Assembly (NCBI RefSeq): GCF_003054225.1
Contig: NZ_QBKQ01000002.1
Location: 558,001-622,000 of the forward strand
Length of the DNA stretch: 64,000 nt
Direction: 5' to 3'
Origin: Christiangramia gaetbulicola
GTDB lineage: Bacteria; Bacteroidota; Bacteroidia; Flavobacteriales; Flavobacteriaceae
Shown: positions 28,055-35,810 of the stretch, in pieces
How the letters are laid out: every line of letters begins with the position of its first letter
Position numbering within the stretch: position 1 is the stretch's first letter
The notes under the pieces: generated by a model
Seen by the model: only the letters and a program-made list of their open reading frames with translations
Databases searched by the model: none
Told to the model about the DNA's origin: nothing
Made by a program: the position numbers and the translations under genes

Positions 28055-29191
28055 ATGGCAAAGATAAAACTGGGTATACTTGGTGGCGGAGAAGACTCTC
28101 TTATAGGTATACTTCACAGAGTGGCGGCTAATATGTTCGACCAATTTGAGATCGTAGGCGGAGCCTTCGATGTAAAGCACGAGAAGAGCCTTAAGTTCGG
28201 GGAAAAACTTCAGCTAGATAGTTCAAGGGTTTATAAAGACCTTGATGACCTTATTGCAAAGGAAAATTCTTTACCTGAGGATCAGAGAATGCAAGCCGTG
28301 TCTGTGCTTACCCCGAATTTCCTGCATTTCCCCATGGCCAAAAAGTTACTGAAAAACGGGTTTAATGTCATCTGTGAAAAACCATTAACAACTACCTACG
28401 AGGAGGCTAAAATTCTGAATGAAATTCAGCAGAAAACAAAGGTGATCTTCGCGGTCACCTATACCTATACCGGTTACCCCATGATCAGGCAAATGAAGAC
28501 CATGATCAAAAACGGGGAGATAGGGAAAATTCAAAAAGTAGATGTGCAATATTACCAGGGATGGATCAATCCTTTGATACACGATAAGGAGAAAAGATCG
28601 GCCACCTGGAGACTGGATCCTGAAAAATCTGGGATTAGCTGCTGTATTGGCGATATAGGAACTCATGCCTTTAATATGGCGGAGTATGTAACCGGAATGA
28701 AAGTAGAAAATATACTCGCAGACCTCAATTACCTGTACGAAGATAACCCGATGGATATTGACGGAACGGTGCTTATGAGGTTTCCGGGTAAGGCAAAAGG
28801 AGTGCTTAGAGCCAGCCAGATCGCAACCGGTGAAGAAAATAATTTCACGGTGCAGGTATATGGCGATAAAGGAGGATTGAAATGGGAACAGGAAAACCCG
28901 AATTACCTCTATTTACTGAAAGAAGATAAACCGTTGCAGGTAATAAAACCTGGTCATGGCTTCCTGAGCGAATTTTCCCTGGAAGGAACAAAATTACCAC
29001 CGGGTCATCCCGAAGGTATTTTCGATTCTATGGGTAACATATACTACGGCGTGGCAATGGCGATAAAAGACAATTCAAAATTTGATGGTGCATATCCAAA
29101 ATTGAATGATGGTTTACGCGGAATGAACTTTATAGAAAAAACCGTCTCTTCCCACAAAAAAGGGAATGTCTGGATAAAAATGGAAGACTAA
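28055..29191 (+). CDS. Gfo/Idh/MocA family oxidoreductase
   Basis: 378 residues, no signal peptide, so cytoplasmic. N-terminal Rossmann domain with GILGGGEDSLIG, the conserved CEKPLTTTYEEA segment with the catalytic Lys, and a C-terminal alpha/beta domain containing the DIGTHAFNMAEYVTG motif typical of the family. NAD(P)-dependent oxidation or reduction of a sugar or keto sugar. Placed between the carrier and a second isomerase, it is well suited to reduce an imported 3-keto sugar. Substrate not established. Confidence 0.92.
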   Translation: MAKIKLGILGGGEDSLIGILHRVAANMFDQFEIVGGAFDVKHEKSLKFGEKLQLDSSRVYKDLDDLIAKENSLPEDQRMQAVSVLTPNFLHFPMAKKLLKNGFNVICEKPLTTTYEEAKILNEIQQKTKVIFAVTYTYTGYPMIRQMKTMIKNGEIGKIQKVDVQYYQGWINPLIHDKEKRSATWRLDPEKSGISCCIGDIGTHAFNMAEYVTGMKVENILADLNYLYEDNPMDIDGTVLMRFPGKAKGVLRASQIATGEENNFTVQVYGDKGGLKWEQENPNYLYLLKEDKPLQVIKPGHGFLSEFSLEGTKLPPGHPEGIFDSMGNIYYGVAMAIKDNSKFDGAYPKLNDGLRGMNFIEKTVSSHKKGNVWIKMED

Positions 29192-29207
29192 TACAAAATA
29201 TTAGAAA

Positions 29208-30269
29208 ATGAAGACTATAAAAGGACCAGCTGTATTTCTGGCTCAGTTCATGGACGACAAGGAACCATTCAATTCTCTGGATGGCTTGTGTAAATGGGCT
29301 TCAGAACTTGGTTTTAAAGGAATTCAGATCCCTACCTGGGAAACCAGGTTGATCGATCTTAAAAAAGCTGCGGAAAGTAAAACCTATTGCGACGAACTTA
29401 AAGGCAAGGTTGAATCCTATGGTCTGCAGATCACAGAACTCAGCTCACATTTGCAAGGACAATTAGTAGCAGTACATCCTGCTTACGATATCATGTTCGA
29501 TAATTTCGCTCCAGACGAATACAAGAATAATCCGGAAAAACGAACTAACTGGGCCATAGATCAGTTAAAATATGCTGCCAAAGCAAGCCGTAATCTTGGC
29601 CTTGATGTCCACGGAACTTTTAGCGGTTCATTTTTATGGCATACGGCGCACCCATGGCCGCAAAGACCAGATGGTCTTGTAGAATTGGGATTCGCAGAAC
29701 TAGCCAAACGCTGGCTGCCTATCCTAAACGAATTTGATGAACAGGGAGTAGATGTTTGTTACGAGATACATCCAGGAGAAGATCTGCACGACGGGGTTAC
29801 CTTTGAAAGGTTTCTTGATGCCACCCATAATCACAAAAGGGTAAACATACTTTATGACCCGAGTCACTTTGTATTGCAGCAACTTGATTATATAGAATAT
29901 ATAGACCATTACCACGATTACATTAAAATGTTTCACGTCAAGGATGCAGAATTTAATCCTACCGGAAAAAAAGGAATGTTTGGCGGATTTGGTGACTGGA
30001 AAGACCGTGCCGGCAGATACAGACATCCTGGAGATGGCCAGGTAGATTTTAAAACTATTTTTTCAAAATTAACTGAATATGGTTGCGATGTATGGGCGGT
30101 TCTGGAATGGGAATGCTGTATTAAGTCTCCAGATCAGGGTGCAAGAGAAGGCGCTCCTTTTATTCAGTCTCATATTATAGAAGCTACCCAGAAAAGATTT
30201 GACGACTTTTCAGGATCTGAAATAGATAAAAATAAACTACAACGAATTTTAGGAATCAAAACAAACTAA
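29208..30269 (+). CDS. Sugar phosphate isomerase/epimerase family protein (TIM barrel), cytoplasmic
   Basis: 353 residues, no signal peptide. TIM-barrel isomerase with metal-binding segments CYEIHPGEDLHDG, NILYDPSHFVLQQLDYIEYID, MFHVKDAEF and a late VLEWECC. It is longer than, and only distantly related to, the lipoprotein isomerase at 25788, so the operon codes for an envelope and a cytoplasmic version. It probably works with the Gfo/Idh/MocA enzyme on the same sugar; reaction not known. Confidence 0.9.
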   Translation: MKTIKGPAVFLAQFMDDKEPFNSLDGLCKWASELGFKGIQIPTWETRLIDLKKAAESKTYCDELKGKVESYGLQITELSSHLQGQLVAVHPAYDIMFDNFAPDEYKNNPEKRTNWAIDQLKYAAKASRNLGLDVHGTFSGSFLWHTAHPWPQRPDGLVELGFAELAKRWLPILNEFDEQGVDVCYEIHPGEDLHDGVTFERFLDATHNHKRVNILYDPSHFVLQQLDYIEYIDHYHDYIKMFHVKDAEFNPTGKKGMFGGFGDWKDRAGRYRHPGDGQVDFKTIFSKLTEYGCDVWAVLEWECCIKSPDQGAREGAPFIQSHIIEATQKRFDDFSGSEIDKNKLQRILGIKTN

Positions 30270-30271
30270 GC

Positions 30272-31027
30272 ATGAAAAGAATGATTTTAATTGGCTGTTC
30301 TATTGTATTATTTGCGGCCTGCAAGAATGAAAAGAAGGATTCAGAGGAAACCAAACTTACCGAATCTGAAGAAATGCAGCAGACCGAAAATATGCAGGAT
30401 GATGAATGGCAGGTCCTCTTCAGCGGTAATGATCTTGATTCCTGGCAAACCTATAACCGAGATTCCATTTCGAGCCAGTGGAAAATTGAAGATGGCGTAA
30501 TTTCCTTTGCACCGGCAGAAGGAGATAAAAGGATCAAGGAATATTTAATGACCAAAGACAAGTATGAAAGCTTTGAACTGCAAATAGAATGGAAGATTTC
30601 TGAAGGCGGAAACAGCGGGATCCTATGGGCTGTGCAGGAAATGGATAAATATGATGAGCCCTATTATACTGGCCCGGAGATCCAGATCCTGGATAATCAA
30701 AAACATCCTGATGCAAAGAATGGCTTAAACCGTACCGCTGGAGCATTGTATGATATGGTTCCGCCAAGTGAAGATGTAACGAAACCGGCAGGAGAATGGA
30801 ACAAAGAGGTTATTCATATAGATCATAAGAACAATAAAGGCTGGGTGAAATTAAACGGAGTAAAAGTAACTGAATTTCCTGTGCACGGAGAGGGCTGGGA
30901 AAACATGGTCAAGGATTCCAAATTTAGCGATTGGGAAGACTTCGGGACCAACCAGAAAGGATATATCGCTTTGCAGGATCACGATGATAAAGTCTGGTTT
31001 AGAAATATCAAGATCAAAGAACTTTAA
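30272..31027 (+). CDS. DUF1080 (3-keto-disaccharide hydrolase domain) lipoprotein
   Basis: 251 residues. Lipobox LFAAC, Cys17. The remainder is the DUF1080 beta-sandwich: WQVLFSGNDLDSWQTYN, GNSGILWAVQE, TGPEIQILDNQKHPD, GALYDMVPP, and the ending GYIALQDHDDKVWFRNIKIKEL. Some members cleave 3-keto-glycosides by elimination. It starts 2 bp after the stop of the isomerase gene. Together with the GMC dehydrogenase it gives an extracytoplasmic oxidise-then-cleave step. It is the last gene of the operon, with a terminator following. Confidence 0.92.
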   Translation: MKRMILIGCSIVLFAACKNEKKDSEETKLTESEEMQQTENMQDDEWQVLFSGNDLDSWQTYNRDSISSQWKIEDGVISFAPAEGDKRIKEYLMTKDKYESFELQIEWKISEGGNSGILWAVQEMDKYDEPYYTGPEIQILDNQKHPDAKNGLNRTAGALYDMVPPSEDVTKPAGEWNKEVIHIDHKNNKGWVKLNGVKVTEFPVHGEGWENMVKDSKFSDWEDFGTNQKGYIALQDHDDKVWFRNIKIKEL

Positions 31028-31045
31028 GAATAGTTTATCAGAATT

Positions 31046-31073
31046 AAAGCTGCCTTTAAGGCGGCTTTTTTTT
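31046..31073 (+). terminator. Terminator after the sugar operon
   Basis: AAAGCTGCC / GGCGGCTTT stem with one T-G pair and a 5-nt loop (31046-31068), followed by a T run. It closes the 25788-31027 operon. Confidence 0.88.
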
Positions 31074-31117
31074 ATTCTTGAAGATAACCGAAGATGCTTT
31101 ACCAATAAAACGATATT

Positions 31118-32332
31118 ATGAAAAAGCTTGATGTAAGTTTCAAAAATTCTGATTCGAAAACGCTTCAAGGCGTTCTGGAATTACCAACGAATAAGAAGCC
31201 TGAGAATTTTATTCTGTTTGCTCATTGTTTTACCTGCAACAAGAATTTTCATGCTCCCTCTAATATCAGTAAAAGTCTGGCTTCAAAAGGTTATGGAGTT
31301 TTAAGATTCGATTTTACGGGTCTCGGAGAAAGCGACGGCAATTTCGAAGACACTAATTTCTCGGGTAATGTAGATGACCTGGTCTCTGCGGCTAGTTTTT
31401 TGAAAAAAGAGTACAATGCTCCTGCAATTATCGTTGGGCATTCCTTAGGTGGCGCCGCTGCGCTATTCGCGGCAAAAGAGATAGATTCAGTTAAAGCCAT
31501 CGTGACTATTAATGCGCCATCAAACCTGGCTCATGTTCAAAAGCATTTTGAATCCAGCCTTAGCGAGATCGAGAATGAAGGTTCAGCGAAAATTAATATA
31601 GGTGGAAGAAGTTTCCAGATTAAGAAGCAATTCATTGATGATCTAGAAAATAATAATGAATCTAAAACCCTTGAAGAAATAAGAACTCCGTTGCTAATCA
31701 TGCATTCACCGCAGGATAAGATCGTATCTATTAAACATGCCGAAGAACTATATAAATCTGCGCGACATCCTAAGAGTTTTATTTCTCTGGAAAAAGCAGA
31801 TCATATGCTGAGCACCCGGTCTGATTCTGAATACGCCGGAGGCTTAATAGCTGCCTGGGCGAGTAAATATATAGAACAGCCAGAAGTGCCAGAATTAGAT
31901 ACAGACCATGAAGTTATGGCCAATCTGGGGAAACACGGCTATACCACCCAGATCATTGCCGGCAAGCATCATTTTGTCGCAGATGAACCGGAGAAAGCCG
32001 GAGGTAGCGACCTGGGACCTAACCCTTATGAACTGGTTTCCAGCGGACTTGCTGCCTGCACCTCCATGACCATACAGATGTATGCCAGAAGAAAAGAATG
32101 GAAAGTAGAGAATGTAGAAACTCATGTGAGCTATGCAAAAAAACACGCCGAAGACTGCGAGAATTGCGAAAAAGACCAGGCCAAGATAGATAGTTTTGAA
32201 AGAGAGATCTCCATACAGGGAGAGCTAGATGAGAAACAGATAGAGCGCCTTATGCAGATCGCAGATAAATGCCCGGTTCACAAAACGCTTTCTTCAAAAG
32301 CACAGATAGAAACCAAACTAAGAAGTTCGTAA
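31118..32332 (+). CDS. Alpha/beta hydrolase fused to OsmC-family peroxidase domain
   Basis: 404 residues. Residues 1 to about 255 are an alpha/beta hydrolase with nucleophile motif GHSLGG (Ser109) and a late His in KADHML. Residues from about 265 form an OsmC/Ohr-like domain with the two redox cysteines Cys314 (LAACTS) and Cys385 (KCPVHKTL). OsmC proteins reduce organic hydroperoxides; a fused hydrolase may free hydroperoxy-acids from esters first (inference). This fusion is known as an annotated family. The adjacent SodC gene fits an oxidative-stress setting. Confidence 0.93.
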   Translation: MKKLDVSFKNSDSKTLQGVLELPTNKKPENFILFAHCFTCNKNFHAPSNISKSLASKGYGVLRFDFTGLGESDGNFEDTNFSGNVDDLVSAASFLKKEYNAPAIIVGHSLGGAAALFAAKEIDSVKAIVTINAPSNLAHVQKHFESSLSEIENEGSAKINIGGRSFQIKKQFIDDLENNNESKTLEEIRTPLLIMHSPQDKIVSIKHAEELYKSARHPKSFISLEKADHMLSTRSDSEYAGGLIAAWASKYIEQPEVPELDTDHEVMANLGKHGYTTQIIAGKHHFVADEPEKAGGSDLGPNPYELVSSGLAACTSMTIQMYARRKEWKVENVETHVSYAKKHAEDCENCEKDQAKIDSFEREISIQGELDEKQIERLMQIADKCPVHKTLSSKAQIETKLRSS

Positions 32333-32442
32333 GACTTTTAAAGAGCAGCAATCCATTGTTAAGCTATACTTAAATCTTTGGTGATGCCTGCGAATAGGCT
32401 TAATTTAGAAATCTTAATTAAAATTTAACCAATCCAAACTCT

Positions 32443-33033
32443 ATGAAACGTATTAGTTTATCACTTATTCTTTGTGCAGGTTTAGTCTTCACAAGTTGTA
32501 AGAATGACAAAAAAGAAAAAGAAATGGAAAGCCAGTCAGAAACTGAAATGAGTTCTGATATGGAAAAACAGGAAGAAGAAGTTAAAAAGGTAAAAGTAAC
32601 TTTAAATTCGGTTAGCGATTCCAACCTTAGTGGTAACGTAGTTTTCACCGAAGAGAACGGTGAAGTTTCCATGACCGCTATTATTTCAGGACTTGCTGAA
32701 GGTAAGCATGCCATCCATATTCATGAGAACGGAGATTGTTCAGCTGCCGATGGCTCTTCTGCCGGTGGACACTGGAACCCTACAGATGCCAAGCATGGTA
32801 AATGGGGAGATGCAGAGGGTTACCATAAAGGTGACATAGGAAACTTTGAAGTAGACGCTAATGGAAACGGAACTGTAAATTTAACTACAGATGAGTGGTG
32901 TATAGGATGTGGCGACTCTAAAAAAGACCTTTTAGGCAAGGCTGTTATCGTGCATGATGGTGTAGACGATTATACTTCTCAGCCTTCTGGTGCTGCAGGA
33001 ACCCGAGTAGGTTGCGGTGTGATCCAGAAGTAA
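32443..33033 (+). CDS. sodC: Cu/Zn superoxide dismutase family lipoprotein
   Basis: 196 residues. Lipobox VFTSC, Cys19; then an acidic, Glu/Ser/Lys linker to about residue 48. The SodC fold carries the metal-binding HAIHIHENGDC, AGGHWNPTDAKHG, and VIVHDGVDDY motifs, and a final Cys in VGCGVIQK that pairs with the early Cys. Converts superoxide to peroxide and oxygen outside the inner membrane. A second cysteine pair (WCIGCGDS) is an insert in the loop before the last His. A terminator follows at 33058. Confidence 0.94.
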   Translation: MKRISLSLILCAGLVFTSCKNDKKEKEMESQSETEMSSDMEKQEEEVKKVKVTLNSVSDSNLSGNVVFTEENGEVSMTAIISGLAEGKHAIHIHENGDCSAADGSSAGGHWNPTDAKHGKWGDAEGYHKGDIGNFEVDANGNGTVNLTTDEWCIGCGDSKKDLLGKAVIVHDGVDDYTSQPSGAAGTRVGCGVIQK

Positions 33034-33057
33034 TTCAAACCGAAAATAATCAATTAT

Positions 33058-33087
33058 AAAGCGGCTTTTCAGCCGCTTTTTTTATTT
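33058..33087 (+). terminator. Terminator after sodC
   Basis: Perfect stem AAAGCGGCT / AGCCGCTTT with loop TTTC (33058-33079) and a T run. Separates sodC from the sigma factor operon. Confidence 0.92.
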
Positions 33088-33125
33088 GTCAATTAAGACT
33101 ATATTTATTTCCTCAAATAAAATTT

Positions 33126-33656
33126 ATGCAGCAGGACGGACTAATCCTCGAATTACAGAACGGTAATCATAAGGCTTTCGAAAGAATTTATCAGCTGTAT
33201 TCAGAGAGCGTATATGGAATAATTTACAGCATTTTAAAAGATGAAAAGATAGCAGAGGAAATCCTTCAGGATGTATTTATGAAGATCTGGGACAACGCCT
33301 CTTCCTATAATTCTGATAAAGGAAGATTTTTCACCTGGATCCTTAATATTGCGAGGAATGCATCTATAGATCATATAAGGTCTAAAAGCCACAAAAACTC
33401 TCAGAAAAACCTTACAGCAGATAATTTCGTAAATATTCTGGAGAGCAATTCAAACTTTTCAGCAAAAGCAGATGCGATCGGGATCAAAAAATATATAGAT
33501 ATCCTGAAGCCTGTTTGCAAGAAATTAATAGACCTCCTGTTTTTTAAAGGCTTTACGCAAAAAGATGCAGCTGAAGAGCTTGACATGCCATTAGGCACGG
33601 TAAAAACCAGGAACAGAGCTTGTATAAACAAGCTTAGAGAAATGTTAGCAGAATAA
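33126..33656 (+). CDS. ECF-type RNA polymerase sigma factor (SigK-like)
   Basis: 176 residues. Region 2 (AFERIYQLYSESVYGIIYSILKDEKIAEEILQDVF with FFTWILNIARNASIDHIRS) and region 4 (LLFFKGFTQKDAAEELDMPLGTVKTRNR) are complete. The gene for its likely anti-sigma factor begins 3 bp after the stop, which fits the SigK/RskA arrangement. Releases a stress regulon when the anti-sigma factor is inactivated. A box-like sequence TATATTTA lies at 33100, but the spacing to a -33 element is poor. Confidence 0.92.
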   Translation: MQQDGLILELQNGNHKAFERIYQLYSESVYGIIYSILKDEKIAEEILQDVFMKIWDNASSYNSDKGRFFTWILNIARNASIDHIRSKSHKNSQKNLTADNFVNILESNSNFSAKADAIGIKKYIDILKPVCKKLIDLLFFKGFTQKDAAEELDMPLGTVKTRNRACINKLREMLAE

Positions 33657-33659
33657 GAA

Positions 33660-34466
33660 ATGGATATACAAGAATACATATCATCGGGAATCCTGGAACT
33701 TTACGTCTACGGAGCGCTCACAGAAGCTGAGAGTCGCGAAGTGAGCAAAGCCCTGAAGGAGCATCCTGAAATTCGGAAAGAGGTTGAAGAGATCGAGGAT
33801 GCCCTGCAAAGGTTATCGGCCTCGGCAGCCCCGGCATATAATGCTGAAGCAGTATTGGCCAGCATCAGGCAGAAACTGGAGCAGAAGGAAGAGCCAAAAG
33901 TGATCGAGATCGAAAGAGATAAAGAAACAAACTGGGTGTCATATATTGGATGGGCTGCAACCGTCTTACTGCTAGTTGGTCTTTTCTTTGTGTTCGAAGA
34001 TAAGAATGATCTTAGAGAACAACTTAATGCAGAAAGAGCGAAAACAGCCAGAATGGAACAACAGATCGCAGATGCGAGGGATAATGCCGATAAGGCAGAA
34101 GAGTTACTGGCAGTTCTAAGAGATAAGAATGTTTCAAAAGTGCCATTACAGGGTCAGAATGTAGCTCCAGAAGCCTATGCAGCGGTCTACTGGAACAAGG
34201 AGGAGAAAAAGGCATATATAGACGCCAAGGAATTACCGGAGCCTCCTAGAGGCAAGGTATACCAGGTATGGTCGCTTAAACTTGAACCTCTCACCCCTAC
34301 AAGTATAGGTCTGTTGGATGAGTTCTCTTTAGACGATAATAAGATATTCACCCTGGAGAATGCTAACGAGTCGCAGGCATTCGGGATCACGCTTGAACCT
34401 GAAGGAGGTAGCGATTCACCAACTATGGATCAGCTATACGTGTTAGGTGCAGTAGCAGCTCCATAA
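33660..34466 (+). CDS. RskA-type anti-sigma factor
   Basis: 268 residues. Cytoplasmic N-terminal helical domain (GILELYVYGALTEAESREV, residues 1-75), single membrane segment at 92-112, short coiled coil (LNAERAKTARMEQQIADARD) and an outside RskA C-terminal domain (YWNKEEKKAYIDAKELP, GKVYQVWSLKL, FGITLEPEGGS). It should hold the sigma factor encoded 3 bp upstream at the membrane. The inducing signal is unknown. A terminator follows at 34491. Confidence 0.92.
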   Translation: MDIQEYISSGILELYVYGALTEAESREVSKALKEHPEIRKEVEEIEDALQRLSASAAPAYNAEAVLASIRQKLEQKEEPKVIEIERDKETNWVSYIGWAATVLLLVGLFFVFEDKNDLREQLNAERAKTARMEQQIADARDNADKAEELLAVLRDKNVSKVPLQGQNVAPEAYAAVYWNKEEKKAYIDAKELPEPPRGKVYQVWSLKLEPLTPTSIGLLDEFSLDDNKIFTLENANESQAFGITLEPEGGSDSPTMDQLYVLGAVAAP

Positions 34467-34490
34467 AGCTATAAACCCACATAAATAAGA

Positions 34491-34524
34491 TAAGCCCCAC
34501 GTGAAAACGTGGGGCTTACTTTTG
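34491..34524 (+). terminator. Terminator after the sigma/anti-sigma pair
   Basis: Perfect 12-bp stem TAAGCCCCACGT / ACGTGGGGCTTA with a GAAA loop (34491-34518), then ACTTTTG. The remaining bases to 34714 hold no gene or clear signal. Confidence 0.92.
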
Positions 34525-34714
34525 TAAATACTCGGGGAGAAAAGATCCTATTCGCATCTCATCATCCCCAAGCATCTAACCAACCAAAAAAATCAAAAAC
34601 TTAGATCGACATCTTGTTTGAAGCAATAATGCCTAACAAACCTAAAGCTTATATGAATATTTACGGAAGGAGATGCAATACGGTTTTATATAATTGAATT
34701 TTAACATTTCAGGA

Positions 34715-35473
34715 TCATTGATCCAGCCACGTCTTGAAGTCCTTAACCCTTTCCCTGCTTACGATAAGCTGGAATTCGCTAAAGTTTTCTAATTTTATTT
34801 CCAGCCTGGAATTCGTATAAGAAACGATGTCTCGAATCGCATTTATATTAAGGATACACTTTCTATTGATGCGGTAAAATTTTTCCGGATTAAGATCATC
34901 TTCCAATTGTTCCAAAGGAATATCTATGGGATAATTCCGGCCCGAGTAGCAATGAATATAGGTAGCCTTATTTTCAGAATAGAAACAGGCTATATCTGAA
35001 ACTTCTACAAGTTTAAGGTGCTGACCTACCTGGGCGGTGAACCTTGTTTTATAGGCTTTATCGTTAGTACTCTGAGTTAATAAAGACCTTAACTCATTCA
35101 TATTAATATTGTCTTTTTGCTGCTGAGTATTCCTGAATTTGCTAATAGCAGCCTCAAGTTCCTCCTGATCTATAGGCTTCAATAGGTAATCTATACTATT
35201 CAGTTTAAACGCCTTCAGGGCATATTCGTCGTATGCAGTGGTAAAAATGATAGCGCTATTGATCTTTACATGTTCAAAAATTTCAAAAGAAAGACCATCG
35301 CTTAACTGTATATCAAGAAAAATAAGGTCTGGGTGCTTGTTGTTATTAAACCAATCGATGGCTTCAGCAACAGAATGCAGCATGATCTGGGTCTCAATAT
35401 TCATTTTTGTAAGCATGCGCTGTAGTCTTCTTGCCGCAGGCTTTTCGTCTTCAATAATTATAATATCAATCAC
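34715..35473 (-). CDS. LytTR-family response regulator
   Basis: 252 residues. Receiver domain with acidic pair EDE (8-10), phospho-acceptor Asp54 (LIFLDIQL), TTAYDEYAL and YLLKPID Lys. The C-terminal LytTR DNA-binding domain is complete (FTAQVGQHLKLVEVSDIACF, FYRINRKCILNINAI). Last gene of the kinase operon, 22 bp after the 2TM gene. LytTR proteins bind direct repeats about 21 bp apart; such repeats occur in front of this operon, the TonB receptor at 40519 and the DUF2141 gene at 53425, so those are its proposed targets. Confidence 0.94.
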   Translation of the reverse strand: MIDIIIIEDEKPAARRLQRMLTKMNIETQIMLHSVAEAIDWFNNNKHPDLIFLDIQLSDGLSFEIFEHVKINSAIIFTTAYDEYALKAFKLNSIDYLLKPIDQEELEAAISKFRNTQQQKDNINMNELRSLLTQSTNDKAYKTRFTAQVGQHLKLVEVSDIACFYSENKATYIHCYSGRNYPIDIPLEQLEDDLNPEKFYRINRKCILNINAIRDIVSYTNSRLEIKLENFSEFQLIVSRERVKDFKTWLDQ

Positions 35474-35495
35474 TCGTAAACGCTATAAATTAATG

Positions 35496-35810
35496 TTATT
35501 TCCAGATCTGTTTCTTATCCTTATCCATGATCTCTTTGATCTTCTTTTCTTCCCATTTTTTTCCGAAGATAAAATTAGGCCCGAAAACACTCGCCCAGTG
35601 AGCAAAGAGACCTATTCCCCAGAAAAATAAAGTGGAGTAATTTGAAAGATCGCTAAGACCTTCAAAAAAGCCAGTGTTCTGGGTATTTAAAATTAAAATC
35701 GCGGCATTAATAAAAATATAGATGAGCAGGTGTACATAAAATCCCTTAATGTCCTTGATCCTTTTTTGAGCCGTTTTATAGCTCATGCTTTTCTTATAAT
35801 CTGTTTCCAT
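35496..35810 (-). CDS. 2TM domain-containing small membrane protein
   Basis: About 104 residues from the ATG at 35810, which overlaps the kinase stop by 1 bp (TAATG). An in-frame ATG at 35819 would add three residues and is less likely because METDYKK matches METND in the fused copy. Two hydrophobic segments (FYVHLLIYIFINAAILIL, STLFFWGIGLFAHWASVF), then FIFGKKWEEKKIKEIMDKD, the usual ending of the 2TM domain. It is a paralogue of the C-terminal 98 residues of the kinase. Function unknown; may form a membrane sensor with the kinase. Confidence 0.87.
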   Translation of the reverse strand: METDYKKSMSYKTAQKRIKDIKGFYVHLLIYIFINAAILILNTQNTGFFEGLSDLSNYSTLFFWGIGLFAHWASVFGPNFIFGKKWEEKKIKEIMDKDKKQIWK

